From Clostridium sardiniense (lineage in GTDB: Bacteria; Bacillota; Clostridia; Clostridiales; Clostridiaceae): a stretch of 64,000 nucleotides of DNA. Position 1 is the first letter of the stretch. Each line of letters begins with the position of its first letter. The DNA lies in NCBI RefSeq assembly GCF_016907995.1, contig NZ_JAFBDA010000003.1:62001-126000 (forward strand). The letters run 5' to 3'. Of the stretch, positions 33,136 through 41,867 are shown piece after piece. The notes beneath the pieces are model-generated. The model worked only from the letters and a program-made list of their open reading frames with translations, made no database searches and was not told the DNA's origin. The position numbers and the translations under genes are program-made.

Positions 33136-33866
33136 TTTAGGTCACCTCCACCAGAAAGCATAAAATACTCTTTTCTTTTTAAACTTCCACCAATAATCTT
33201 TAATGAATCTTTGTTTTTTCTATTTAATACTTCAAGCAATTTCCATGCCATCTCTTTACTTTTTTCATCTTCAAGTCTATTTAAAAATAATATTTTCTCG
33301 CCTACTGAATCTTTAAATAATCCATTTGAATTTATTATTATATCTGATATTACATCTAATGTTATTTCATCTCCAATTTTTGTTTTGCATATATTATTGA
33401 ATTTTTCAATTCTATGAATATTCTTATCTATTATCTTCTCTCCAACAATATGTAATGGAATTATCCCCACAGTTTTAGTAGTTTTGTTAAGTATTACAGG
33501 TTCACCCTCTCTCCATCCTTTAAGAGATTTTTCTTTTGATCCATCACTTTCAAGTAAAACGTAATCAAAAGAATTAACATAATTATTTATATGTAAGTTT
33601 CCTCCACTAACTTTATTATCTTCTATTATCTTTTCAGCTATAAATGTTCTTCCATTTTTTATTTTTACATCCTTATCCTTCTCCAAACAAAAGAAATAAT
33701 CAACCTCTCTTTTTCCCGGATATAGCATTTTTGTTGTAGTTGATATAAGTACCTTTTCCTCAATAAGCTCATTAGCTAAATTATATATAAAGGTTGTTTT
33801 GCCCCCTGAACCTACAACAGATATAACATCTCCTTTTTTCGTATCAATTAAATCAATTAAATACAT
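33132..33866 (-). CDS. yqeC: YqeC, Se-dependent hydroxylase accessory protein
   Basis: A 244-residue P-loop protein of the YqeC family. Walker A is VVGSGGKTTF (about 17-26); LISTTTKM, DYVLLESDGSK and KTVGIIPLHIVG follow the family pattern. Together with YqeB and MocA it marks selenium-dependent molybdenum hydroxylase systems. It is the first gene of the unit yqeC-mocA-yqeB-xdhC-activator. A minimal ATGTAA start-stop occurs directly after the AAGGGGG binding site, 9 nt ahead of the real ATG, and could dampen translation. The 3' end carries the mocA ribosome binding site. Confidence 0.93.
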   Translation of the reverse strand: MYLIDLIDTKKGDVISVVGSGGKTTFIYNLANELIEEKVLISTTTKMLYPGKREVDYFFCLEKDKDVKIKNGRTFIAEKIIEDNKVSGGNLHINNYVNSFDYVLLESDGSKEKSLKGWREGEPVILNKTTKTVGIIPLHIVGEKIIDKNIHRIEKFNNICKTKIGDEITLDVISDIIINSNGLFKDSVGEKILFLNRLEDEKSKEMAWKLLEVLNRKNKDSLKIIGGSLKRKEYFMLSGGGDLK

Positions 33867-34077
33867 GTTTACATCTTGCCCCCTTTTTTATTGCAAATTA
33901 CAAATATAATCCTATTTTATATTCTAAATGAATATTTTTCAATTATTTCAAATTATGAAAAATAACAGAATATAATGAAGGTTTTACTTCATTTTTAATT
34001 TTAATAGTATTTTGAAATATTTTCATTTTAAAATTATTCTAGTAGATTTATTAACATATTACACTCTATTTAATAAT

Positions 34078-34290
34078 TAAATTTAATGTTGATTTTAAAG
34101 GAATTGATTTAAGTCATAAGAGAGAAAAAATAGAGTTAGATGCAACTCTACATTATGTGAAAATCATAATTTTTTCGATTTATCTGAACCTATAAGAAAA
34201 ACTACCAATGAACTATATAGTATATTAATAAAAACTTTAAAAGAAAAGTTAGATAAAGTGTATTCAGAAAATAATAGCCTTATTTATTAA
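34078..34290 (+). pseudogene. Degenerate coding remnant, family unclear
   Basis: Two plus-strand fragments join across a frameshift near 34155. The first reads VDFKGIDLSHKREKIELDA and the second reads FFDLSEPIRKTTNELY and continues to a stop at 34288-34290. The composition (Lys/Glu-rich helices) is protein-like, but I do not recognise the family. It has no credible start codon or ribosome binding site and lies next to a decayed chitinase fragment. Confidence 0.4.
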
Positions 34291-34292
34291 CT

Positions 34293-34524
34293 GCTGTTGT
34301 TACTGCATCTTCATAGGTATTAAAAGGAGCATCATCTAATGAATATGCTAAATATCTTGATTTCTTAAGCGTTATTTCTTATGACTTCCATGGAGACTGG
34401 AATGAATTTGTTGAAAACTTAACTAATATGATAATGACTATACTTGCTATGGATTAAGCTTTGTTTCTCAGGAGTTAGAAATATAACATTTAATGGTGAT
34501 AAACCAGTAGGCAGTTATATCTAA
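34293..34524 (+). pseudogene. Decayed GH18 chitinase fragment
   Basis: The plus strand keeps a frame with an internal TAG: AVVTASS-stop-VLKGASSNEYAKYLDF, followed by LSVISYDFHGDWNEF. The SYDFHG segment is the beta-6 motif of family 18 glycosyl hydrolases. After a frameshift a third frame gives FSGVRNITFNGDKPVGSYI, resembling the next GH18 strand. The catalytic DxxDxDxE region and both ends are missing, so the fragment is dead. Confidence 0.65.
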
Positions 34525-34694
34525 AATCCAATAACTTAAAAATATTAACTCAAAGAGAGGAATCTATCTCTTTTATTTCTTTATTAAATATATTAAATAG
34601 GAATTTATTTCTTGATCTAATACTTATAATTTATGGTAATACTAGTATCATTATTTATTTTAATAAAACATTATTTAATATTAAAGGAGGTACT

Positions 34695-35909
34695 ATGAAA
34701 AATTTTATAGTTAGAGGAACTCCGTATTTTCCTCAAGAATTAAAAAATATAAATAAATATAAAAAACTTGATAATGATATAAATGTTGATGTAGTAGTCG
34801 TTGGTGGTGGAATAACTGGAGCTCTTTGTTCTTATTATTTTAATAAAGAAGGTATATCTGTAGCTCTTGTCGAAAAAGAAAACGTCGCAACAGGTTCTAC
34901 TTCTATATCTACTTCTCTACTTCAATATGAACTTGATGAACAAATAGCTGATTTAGAAAAAAATTCTGATTTACCAACTATATTAAAAGCTTATAAATTT
35001 AGCGAGAAAGGACTTAAAGAACTAACCGCCCTAATTAAAGAAGCAAATATTGACTGTAATTTTAAAAAACATGATTGTCTTTTATATACTGATGATAAAA
35101 ATAAGTCAGATATTCTTCAATATGAATATGAGCAAAGAAAACATGAAGGCTTTAATGTTAAATTTTTAGATAAGAATACTTTAAAAGACTTTAAATTTTC
35201 ATTTCCTATTGAATCTGGTATATATTCATATAATGGTGGTGCAGAATTTAATCCAGTTAAATTCACGCATAATCTAATAAAATATCTTAACAATAAAGAT
35301 GTGCCTATATATGAAAATACAGAGATTATTGATTATAGTCATTTTGATGATTATGTAATTTTGAATACATCAAACAATCAAAGCATCACTTGTAAGAAGG
35401 TAATAGTTGCAACTGGATATGATATTAGTCTATTTACTAGCAAAAAATTTGCTACTATGTATACATCATATAATATTGTAACTACTCCAGTAGATAAAAT
35501 TAATGGTTGGAATAATAATTGTCTTATAAAAACATGTGAAAATCCATATACATACCTTAGACGAACATTAGATAATAGAATTATCATAGGTGGAGAAGAT
35601 ACTAGATTTATTCCAGAATTTTTAGAAAGTAGTGTTGCAGAAATGCAATATAAAAAATTAAAGGATAAATTATACTCTATGTTTCCTGATATATCATTTG
35701 ATATAGACTATAAATATAATGGAACATTTGCAAGTACATCTGATAATTTACCTTTCATAGGTCCAGATATTAAAAACAAAAATATTTGGTACTGTTTAGG
35801 CTATGGTGCTAATGGCACTTTATTTAGTGTAAATGGTGCTAAAATGTTAAGTAAATTATATAAAGGTGAGGTAAGTGAAGACTTATCACTTACCTCATTA
35901 GATAGATAA
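34695..35909 (+). CDS. FAD-dependent oxidoreductase, DAO family
   Basis: A 404-residue flavoprotein of the D-amino-acid-oxidase/glycine-oxidase superfamily. The FAD-binding Rossmann motif VVVVGGGITGALCSYYF lies at about 33-49, followed by EKENVATGSTSIST. YLRRTLDNRIIIGGEDTRF and DNLPFIGPD with a C-terminal YGANGTLFSVNGA are typical of family members that oxidise secondary or primary amines. It has an AAAGGAGGT binding site and stands alone between the pseudogene remnants and a terminator. The substrate is unknown. Some members are annotated as gamma-glutamylputrescine oxidase, which cannot be confirmed here. Confidence 0.85.
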   Translation: MKNFIVRGTPYFPQELKNINKYKKLDNDINVDVVVVGGGITGALCSYYFNKEGISVALVEKENVATGSTSISTSLLQYELDEQIADLEKNSDLPTILKAYKFSEKGLKELTALIKEANIDCNFKKHDCLLYTDDKNKSDILQYEYEQRKHEGFNVKFLDKNTLKDFKFSFPIESGIYSYNGGAEFNPVKFTHNLIKYLNNKDVPIYENTEIIDYSHFDDYVILNTSNNQSITCKKVIVATGYDISLFTSKKFATMYTSYNIVTTPVDKINGWNNNCLIKTCENPYTYLRRTLDNRIIIGGEDTRFIPEFLESSVAEMQYKKLKDKLYSMFPDISFDIDYKYNGTFASTSDNLPFIGPDIKNKNIWYCLGYGANGTLFSVNGAKMLSKLYKGEVSEDLSLTSLDR

Positions 35910-35912
35910 TTC

Positions 35913-35938
35913 GAGTGGATTTTATATCCACTCTTCTT
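35913..35938 (+). terminator. Terminator of the FAD oxidoreductase gene
   Basis: GAGTGGAT pairs with ATCCACTC across a 5-nt loop, then TTCTTT. A second inverted repeat (GAGGTAAGTGA and TCACTTACCTC) lies in the last codons just upstream. Confidence 0.75.
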
Positions 35939-36011
35939 TATATCAAATAACTATTCTTTGAAACTAGTAAGCTTTCTTCCAATAATCATTTTAATATTAT
36001 CAATATTTTAT

Positions 36012-36575
36012 TTAATTTTTAAATATAGCTTTATCTATATTTACATAAATACTTTCAACAGTATTTTTAAATAATCTTTTATATACGTAATTCATTATTA
36101 TTACAACAACAAAACCACCAATAACATCTAATGGATAATGATTTCCAACGTATATTCTTGAAATACCAACTAGAATTGATAATATAGTCAATATATTTCT
36201 AAGTACTTTACTATACTTTCCAAGTCCTAATGCTATACTAAATGTTCCTATAACATGATCACTTGGAAATGATGCATTTTTAGAATGTTGTACAAGTAGA
36301 TTTACATTATGATCTGCAAAAGGTCTGTTTACATAATACACACTACCTATTATAAAACTTACAAATAAATTTATTATTGTAAATACTATAGTGCTAACTG
36401 CCACCTTTCTACATTCTATATCTCTTCTGCTAATACCAAATAAATATAGCAAAATAATAGCTAGTACAAAAAAATATGGTAAATATTTCGAACAAAATAT
36501 CATTATGCTATCTAAATATAAATTTTTATCAGCTAAATTGTTTATTGATCTAAAAACTTCTAAATTTAATCCCAT
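36012..36575 (-). CDS. PAP2 family phosphatase
   Basis: A 187-residue membrane phosphatase with about five transmembrane segments. The three PAP2 catalytic motifs are present: VNRPF (the arginine of KxxxxxxRP), PSDH (PSGH variant) and SRIYVGNHYPLDVIGG (SRxxxxxHxxxD). Such proteins dephosphorylate undecaprenyl pyrophosphate (BcrC) or phosphatidate. Size and topology suit the BcrC-like group. It follows mgtA by 97 bp, a gap filled by three imperfect tandem repeats that each carry a copy of its ribosome-binding region. Confidence 0.9.
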   Translation of the reverse strand: MGLNLEVFRSINNLADKNLYLDSIMIFCSKYLPYFFVLAIILLYLFGISRRDIECRKVAVSTIVFTIINLFVSFIIGSVYYVNRPFADHNVNLLVQHSKNASFPSDHVIGTFSIALGLGKYSKVLRNILTILSILVGISRIYVGNHYPLDVIGGFVVVIIMNYVYKRLFKNTVESIYVNIDKAIFKN

Positions 36576-36671
36576 CTTTAGTTCCTCTCTTGAATATTAT
36601 TACTCTTCTTTAGTTTTCCTTTTGAATACTATCAGTATCTTCTTTAGCTCTCCTTTTAAATATTATTAATA
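36575..36671 (-). repeat. Three tandem copies of a ribosome-binding region
   Basis: Two adjacent 34-bp units (36604-36637 and 36638-36671), plus a 29-bp partial unit at 36575-36603, fill the gap between mgtA and the PAP2 gene. Each minus-strand copy contains an AAAGGA/GAGAGGA-like site followed by ACTAAAGA or GCTAAAGA. Only the copy next to the PAP2 ATG precedes a start codon. The third unit abuts the mgtA stop codon. Confidence 0.7.
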
Positions 36672-36672
36672 T

Positions 36673-39384
36673 TTAAAGTAACTTTCCATACTTTCTTATA
36701 TATAATTTCTTAACACAAGTAACTAATACCATATAAGCAAGTATTGTAATTGCTAAATATAAGAAATAAACAGGTGGCATCTCAGCCATTTGAACTAATT
36801 CACCTAATGGTGTATATGGAATAACTGTGCCAACAACTATTGCTATAATTGTAAATAAGCATACTGACTTAGAAGCTCTACTTTGTATGAAAGGAATTTT
36901 TGGTGATCTTATCATGTGTATTACTAATGTTTGAGTCATTAATGATTCTATAAACCATCCTGCATTAAATGCAGCTACAAACAATACATTATTAACACCT
37001 GGTGCTCCATATGAACCTCCAGCAATGCTTGGACATATTACAAAGAATAACAATGCATAAGTGGTAATATCAAATATTGAACTTGTTGGTCCAAACCATA
37101 CCATAAAGCTTCCAATTGATGATGCATCCCATTTACGAGGTTTCCTTAAATATTCTTTATCTACATTATCCCATGGAATTGATATGCATGAAATATCATA
37201 AATAAGGTTTAATATTAAGATTTGTATAGGAAGCATAGGTAAAAATGGTAAAAATGCACTTGCCACTAATACACTAAACATATTTCCAAAATTAGAACTC
37301 GCAGTCATCTTTATATATTTAATGATATTTGCAAATGTTCTACGACCTTCAACCACACCTTTGCCAAGTACCATTAAATTCTTTTCTAGTAGTATAATAT
37401 CAGCTGATTCCTTTGCTATATCTACAGCTGTATCTACAGATATCCCAACATCTGACTTCCTCATAGCAGGGGCATCATTTATCCCATCTCCCATAAAACC
37501 AACAACATGTCCATTACTCTTTAGAACAGACACTATTCTAGCTTTTTGACTTGGTGATAATTTTGCAAAAACATTTGTGTAAGTAACAGCTTCCTTTAAT
37601 TCATCATCTGTCATTTCTTCAACTTCTGATCCTAAAAGAATACTTCTAACATCAATTCCAACTTGCTTACATACATATTTAGTTACTTTTTCATTATCTC
37701 CAGTTAAAACTTTAACTTCAACACCGTAATCATGTAAGAATTCTATAGCTTCTTTTGATGATTCCTTTGGTGGGTCTAAGAAACTTATATATCCCATAAG
37801 AACCATATTACTTTCATCAGCCACAGAGAAGCTTCCTTCTGGTGATGGATTATTCTTTTGAGATACACCGATTACTCTCATTCCATTTGCATTAAGATCA
37901 CTAACTGTTTCTAATATCTCTGATCTTAATTCTTCAGTTAAAGTAACTATTTCACCTTTATATTCTGCATAAGAAGATATTTCAAGCATTTCTTCTATTG
38001 CACCTTTTGTTATTAATTGAGTTTTACCCATCTCATCCTTTAAAACTACTGACATTCTACGACGTGCAAAATCAAATGGTATTTCATCTACCTTTTCATA
38101 TTTATTACTTAAATCCTCAAATCCTTCTTTATCTCCATATTGAAGTATTGCAACATCAAGTAAATTTTTAAGTCCTGTTTGGAAATAACTATTTAAATAT
38201 CCATGTTTCAGTACTCTAATATCCTCATTACCATGAATATCAAGATGATTTTCAAGTATTATCTTATCTTCAGTAAGTGTTCCTGTTTTATCTGTACAAA
38301 GTATATCCATAGCTCCAAAATTTTGTATTGAATTTAAATTCTTAACTATAGTTTTGTACTTAGCCATCTTAACAGCACCTTTTGCAAGGTTAGTTGTAAC
38401 TATCATTGGTAGCATTTCTGGAGTTAGTCCAACTGCAACTGATAATGCAAATAAAAATGCTTGAAGCCAGTCTCCCTTTGTAAATCCATTAACCACAAAT
38501 ACTACTGGAACCATAATTGCCATAAATCTTATTAGTACAAAACTTACTGAGTTAACACCTTTATCAAAGCTTGTCATCTCTCTCTTTTCAGTTATTGTAT
38601 CTGCCATACTTCCTAAAACTGTATCATTTCCAGTAGATAAAACTACAGCTGTTGCTGTTCCACTTATAACATTAGTTCCCATGAATGCTAAGTTTTCTAG
38701 TTCAAAGTGACTTGTTATATTTTTATTTAAAGTTTCTTCTGATAATTCTCCATACTTTTCAACAGCTTCTGATTCCCCTGTCATTGATGATTCACTTACA
38801 AATAAGTCCTTAGCAAAAATAATTCTTACGTCAGCTGGAATCATATCTCCTGCATTAAGTTTTATAATGTCACCTTGTACCACTTCATTCATTGGCACTT
38901 CTAAATTTTCTCCATCACGAACTACAGTTGCGGTAGTTTTTATCATTTCTTTAAGCTTTTCACCAGCTTTATTGGATTTACCTTCTTGAACAATACGAAG
39001 AACTCCACTAATAGTAACCATTATTGTAATTATAATAACTGTAGTTAAACTTTTATCACCTGGCTTTGGTATAACGTAATCTGTAAAGAATGATACAATT
39101 GCAAGTAAAATTAATACAACTGAAAATGGATTTATAAAAGCATCAAATAATCTTTTATACCATGTTACTCCATTACCATAGCTTATTTCGTTATATCCGT
39201 AATCTTCTATTCTTCTTTCTGCCTCTTCGTTTGTTATTCCTTGAATTTTAGTATCTAGTTTTTCAAAAAAATCTTCTTTTTTTAATAACCCTAATTGTAT
39301 TAGTTTTTTATTTATCTCTTCTCTTTTTAGGTTTTTTGCTGATTTTGTTGTATTTAAATTGTTTTTTGTGATTTTAAATTTCAT
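36673..39384 (-). CDS. mgtA: Magnesium-translocating P-type ATPase
   Basis: A 903-residue P3B-type ATPase that imports Mg2+ with the inward gradient. Phosphorylation site Asp365 is in [15 protein letters not shown] (actuator, about 203-206), the nucleotide-binding KGA segment, the hinge GDGINDAP and about ten transmembrane helices are all present. The N-terminus is a lysine-rich cytosolic region. It is controlled by an M-box riboswitch far upstream (39715-39885) plus a second structured leader part. Expression should rise when cytoplasmic Mg2+ falls. The following PAP2 gene may share read-through transcripts. Confidence 0.96.
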   Translation of the reverse strand: MKFKITKNNLNTTKSAKNLKREEINKKLIQLGLLKKEDFFEKLDTKIQGITNEEAERRIEDYGYNEISYGNGVTWYKRLFDAFINPFSVVLILLAIVSFFTDYVIPKPGDKSLTTVIIITIMVTISGVLRIVQEGKSNKAGEKLKEMIKTTATVVRDGENLEVPMNEVVQGDIIKLNAGDMIPADVRIIFAKDLFVSESSMTGESEAVEKYGELSEETLNKNITSHFELENLAFMGTNVISGTATAVVLSTGNDTVLGSMADTITEKREMTSFDKGVNSVSFVLIRFMAIMVPVVFVVNGFTKGDWLQAFLFALSVAVGLTPEMLPMIVTTNLAKGAVKMAKYKTIVKNLNSIQNFGAMDILCTDKTGTLTEDKIILENHLDIHGNEDIRVLKHGYLNSYFQTGLKNLLDVAILQYGDKEGFEDLSNKYEKVDEIPFDFARRRMSVVLKDEMGKTQLITKGAIEEMLEISSYAEYKGEIVTLTEELRSEILETVSDLNANGMRVIGVSQKNNPSPEGSFSVADESNMVLMGYISFLDPPKESSKEAIEFLHDYGVEVKVLTGDNEKVTKYVCKQVGIDVRSILLGSEVEEMTDDELKEAVTYTNVFAKLSPSQKARIVSVLKSNGHVVGFMGDGINDAPAMRKSDVGISVDTAVDIAKESADIILLEKNLMVLGKGVVEGRRTFANIIKYIKMTASSNFGNMFSVLVASAFLPFLPMLPIQILILNLIYDISCISIPWDNVDKEYLRKPRKWDASSIGSFMVWFGPTSSIFDITTYALLFFVICPSIAGGSYGAPGVNNVLFVAAFNAGWFIESLMTQTLVIHMIRSPKIPFIQSRASKSVCLFTIIAIVVGTVIPYTPLGELVQMAEMPPVYFLYLAITILAYMVLVTCVKKLYIRKYGKLL

Positions 39385-39429
39385 TTTTAAACCCTCCTCA
39401 TTTTTAAATAAATTATGAGAATTCGGGCA

Positions 39430-39478
39430 TAAGAAAAGACCTGATAGCTACTTTTTATAATTTCACTATAATCAGGTC
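39430..39478 (-). terminator. Second terminator in the mgtA leader
   Basis: GACCTGAT (39478-39471, minus strand) pairs with ATCAGGTC (39446-39439), followed by TTTTCTT. It lies between the M-box terminator and mgtA, so transcripts that escape the M-box meet a second stop point 45 bp before the mgtA start codon. Confidence 0.75.
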
Positions 39479-39499
39479 ACACTCTTAATCTTTAGAATC

Positions 39500-39660
39500 T
39501 ATATTTTATTGCAAAGCAAACAAACCAGAAACTGGCTGCAAATTTTCAAATAATAAAATTTTTAAGTTTCGCTTAATAAAATATAGACACCTCAGGTGAC
39601 CGTCTATTCCCATACAACTACTTCCAGTTTCCAATTGTTTTCACCTCACTTATTTCTTAA
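39500..39660 (-). promoter_or_regulatory. Unidentified structured segment of the mgtA leader
   Basis: This segment contains long complementary arms: TCTATATTTTATT (minus strand, about 39591-39579) pairs perfectly over 13 bp with AATAAAATATAGA near 39501-39513. GAAACTGG pairs with CCAGTTTC, and ATAGAC can pair with GTCTAT in a competing hairpin. Mutually exclusive stems ahead of a terminator are the hallmark of a regulatory leader. I could not match it to a known riboswitch class. It also encodes a 35-codon ORF. Confidence 0.55.
39506..39613 (-). CDS. Possible 35-residue leader peptide of mgtA
   Basis: An ATG at 39613 opens a 35-codon frame ending at TAA (39506-39508). A plausible binding site TGGAAG lies about 7 nt upstream. 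The peptide starts MGIDGHLRCLYFIKRN and continues with KILLFENLQPVSGLF; it is basic and hydrophobic. Start, middle and stop coincide with the arms of the leader stems, so ribosome progress would alter folding before the second terminator. In Salmonella mgtA a short leader ORF (mgtL) plays such a part. Existence of this peptide is unproven and chance is possible in AT-rich DNA. Confidence 0.4.
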   Translation of the reverse strand: MGIDGHLRCLYFIKRNLKILLFENLQPVSGLFALQ

Positions 39661-39662
39661 AA

Positions 39663-39701
39663 TAAAAAAAATCCTCATTTAGTACAAAGCTAAACGAGGA
39701 T
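39663..39701 (-). terminator. M-box riboswitch terminator
   Basis: ATCCTCGTTTAG (39701-39690, minus strand) pairs with CTAAATGAGGAT (39682-39671; one G-T pair) and is followed by eight T residues. It is the expression platform of the M-box. Confidence 0.92.
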
Positions 39702-39714
39702 ATATAATCAAAAT

Positions 39715-39885
39715 TATATATAATTGGCACCCGTTCAAGCTTCAACTCCGTAGGGCGATGAAATTGCATTAGAATACGCCTTAACTTCGACGTATACTGC
39801 TAACCCTCTAATAGTGTCTCCACTATTTCGCGGCAGCAACCCGTATCCCTATGGTAGCCTCACCTACCGAGAATATTAAATTAAT
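39715..39885 (-). promoter_or_regulatory. M-box (ykoK) Mg2+ riboswitch
   Basis: The minus strand reads CTCGGTAGGTGAGGCTACC, ATAGGGATACGGGTTGCTGCC, then GTGGAGACACTATT, later AATGCAATTTCATCGCCC and TTGAACGGGTGCC. These are the conserved core and loop segments of the M-box family. Mg2+ binding favours termination, so mgtA is expressed under Mg2+ shortage. Confidence 0.95.
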
Positions 39886-39908
39886 TCAAAGTTTCCTTTT
39901 ATAATTTC

Positions 39909-39937
39909 ATTATATTCATCTTATAAAATAATGTCAA
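39909..39937 (-). promoter_or_regulatory. mgtA promoter
   Basis: Minus strand TTGACA (39937-39932), 17 bp, TATAAT (39914-39909), both perfect. Transcription would start near 39902, giving a leader of about 515 nt before mgtA. Control must therefore come from the leader. Confidence 0.88.
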
Positions 39938-40001
39938 CGAAATATAATTATTTATAACATTTCATAATACTTTCTTAATACTTTTATCATTTTAGAAATA
40001 T

Positions 40002-41867
40002 TTAAGAAATTTCAAAAACATCATCTTTATCTAGACTTTTATCTATATATAACTTATACCAAATTATATAAACTATCATACTCCATACTTTTCTACTATA
40101 GTCCCCTTTTCCTTCCTTATGTTTCTTTAGCATATTTAACACTTCATCTTTATTAATGTCTTTTACTGGGTTTGACTCTATTAAATTAAAAGCCCAATCA
40201 TAAAGCTCATCTTTAAGCCACACTCTCATAGGAACAGGATATCCTAGCTTTCTTCTAGTATAAAGATATTCTGGAAGCTCATCTTTAAAAGCTTCTCTCA
40301 ATGCATATTTCGTTGTAAATCCTTGTATCTTATTCTCTTTTTTAAGAGTTGATGCTAAACTAAATACTTCTTTATCAACAAAAGGAACTCTTACTTCTAA
40401 CGAGTTTGCCATAGACATTCTATCTGCTTTAGTAAGTATATCTCCAACAAGCCATGTATTTATATCAATATACTGCCTTTTAACTACATTATCATATGAT
40501 TTAACATCCTTAAATAGATCCTCTGTAATTTTTAAATCATTTTTTAATTTATTATAATTTCTAATTACTTTACTTTTTTCATTAACATTAAATATATTTG
40601 CATTTCCAACATATCTTTTTTCTAACGGTGTTGATCCTCTAATTATAAAGCTCTTTCCTTTAGTATTATCCGGCACTGCAGAAGCAACCATTTTCAATAT
40701 GTTCTTCATTCCTTTTGGTATATAATTAAACATCTTTAATGATTCATCTTCTGTATATATATTATATCCACCAAAGAACTCATCTGCCCCTTCCCCTGAA
40801 AGTATTACTTTATAGTCTTTACTTACAGCCTTACAAATATGATATAGCGGAATTATTGATGGATCTCCTATTGGACTATCCATATGATAAACTATCTTCG
40901 GGAGCTCTCTTATATAATCCTTATAATTTAGTTTTATTCCTACATTTTTTATTCCTATTTCATCTGCAAATCTCTTTGCATGTTCTGTTTCATCATATCC
41001 ATTAATATCAAATCCAATAGTATATGATACTATATTAGGATTTATCTCACTTGCAAGTTTAGTAACAATTGATGAATCTATTCCACTTGATAAAAATGTC
41101 GCAACAGGCACATCACTTTCTAAATGCTTAGCAACTGATTCTCTAATAACTGACTTTATATTCTTCTTTAGTTCTTCTTTATTATGATGCTTTTCATTAA
41201 ATGTTACATCAAAATATCTCTCCACCCTTTCATCACCGCATAGATTTTTTTCTACCAAATGACCTGCTGGAAGTATTTTGACTTCTTTAAATATACTTTG
41301 ATTTGAAGGTATGTATTGGAATGTTGCATACTCTCCTAAAACCTCACTTCTATATGTTAAGTTATCAAAAATATTTTTAAGTGCTTTAAGCTCTGAAGAA
41401 AAATATAATCCATTATCTTTTTTCATATAATATAATGGCTTTATTCCAAAATTATCTCTAATTCCAATAACCTTTTCCTTTTCTCTATCATATATAACAA
41501 TAGCAAACATACCTCTAAGTTTATTTACTAATTTCTTACCTAACTTATCATATAATGTAGCAATAACTTCTATTTCAGAATTTGTCTTAAAGCTGTATCC
41601 TACCTGCATTAATTCATTCCTGAGCTCTTTATAATTATATATTTCTCCATTAAAAACTATAGTATATTTATCATTGTAATTAAAAGGTTGAACTCCATTT
41701 TCTAAATCTATTATACTGAGTCTGTTAAATACAAAGAACGCATTACCGTGTCTAATTTCCTTTGTATCATTTGGCCCCCTATGCCTTATGATCTCAGCAC
41801 TTTCTCTACATATTTCAATATCTTCTATACTTAGTTCTTTTTTAAAAACTTGTAAAAATCCACACAT
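40002..41867 (-). CDS. asnB: Glutamine-hydrolysing asparagine synthase
   Basis: A 621-residue enzyme. The N-terminal Ntn glutaminase domain (1-190) begins MCGFLQVF, so Cys2 becomes the catalytic nucleophile after Met removal, which fixes the start. HRGPND and NGEIYNY bind glutamine. The synthetase domain (about 215-600) has the PP-loop LSSGIDSS and SGEGADE, and makes asparagine from aspartate, ATP and ammonia. Length is normal for the family. It stands alone. The interval upstream is shared with the divergent two-component operon. Confidence 0.95.
   Translation of the reverse strand: MCGFLQVFKKELSIEDIEICRESAEIIRHRGPNDTKEIRHGNAFFVFNRLSIIDLENGVQPFNYNDKYTIVFNGEIYNYKELRNELMQVGYSFKTNSEIEVIATLYDKLGKKLVNKLRGMFAIVIYDREKEKVIGIRDNFGIKPLYYMKKDNGLYFSSELKALKNIFDNLTYRSEVLGEYATFQYIPSNQSIFKEVKILPAGHLVEKNLCGDERVERYFDVTFNEKHHNKEELKKNIKSVIRESVAKHLESDVPVATFLSSGIDSSIVTKLASEINPNIVSYTIGFDINGYDETEHAKRFADEIGIKNVGIKLNYKDYIRELPKIVYHMDSPIGDPSIIPLYHICKAVSKDYKVILSGEGADEFFGGYNIYTEDESLKMFNYIPKGMKNILKMVASAVPDNTKGKSFIIRGSTPLEKRYVGNANIFNVNEKSKVIRNYNKLKNDLKITEDLFKDVKSYDNVVKRQYIDINTWLVGDILTKADRMSMANSLEVRVPFVDKEVFSLASTLKKENKIQGFTTKYALREAFKDELPEYLYTRRKLGYPVPMRVWLKDELYDWAFNLIESNPVKDINKDEVLNMLKKHKEGKGDYSRKVWSMIVYIIWYKLYIDKSLDKDDVFEIS

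Larger units (their letters stand above)
33867..34694. other. 828-bp interval with decayed coding remnants
   Basis: This is one of the longest gene-free stretches. 33887-34077 is very AT-rich and shows nothing I can support. 34078-34524 holds broken plus-strand coding fragments, listed separately. 34525-34680 is AT-rich, ending in the AAAGGAGG binding site of the FAD oxidoreductase gene. No intact open frame spans it on either strand. Confidence 0.8.

Noticed and set aside
34078..34290. Remnant as part of the same chitinase gene
   Set aside because: The amino-acid fragments do not resemble GH18 strands and end with their own stop codon just before the chitinase fragment, so it is listed separately as unidentified.
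36575..36671. Tandem repeat as a CRISPR array
   Set aside because: Units are directly adjacent without spacers and number only two to three; no cas genes are present.
39384..39660. Second mgtA leader part as a second M-box or yybP-ykoY element
   Set aside because: It lacks the M-box core and the conserved loops of yybP-ykoY; I could not match it to any riboswitch class I know.
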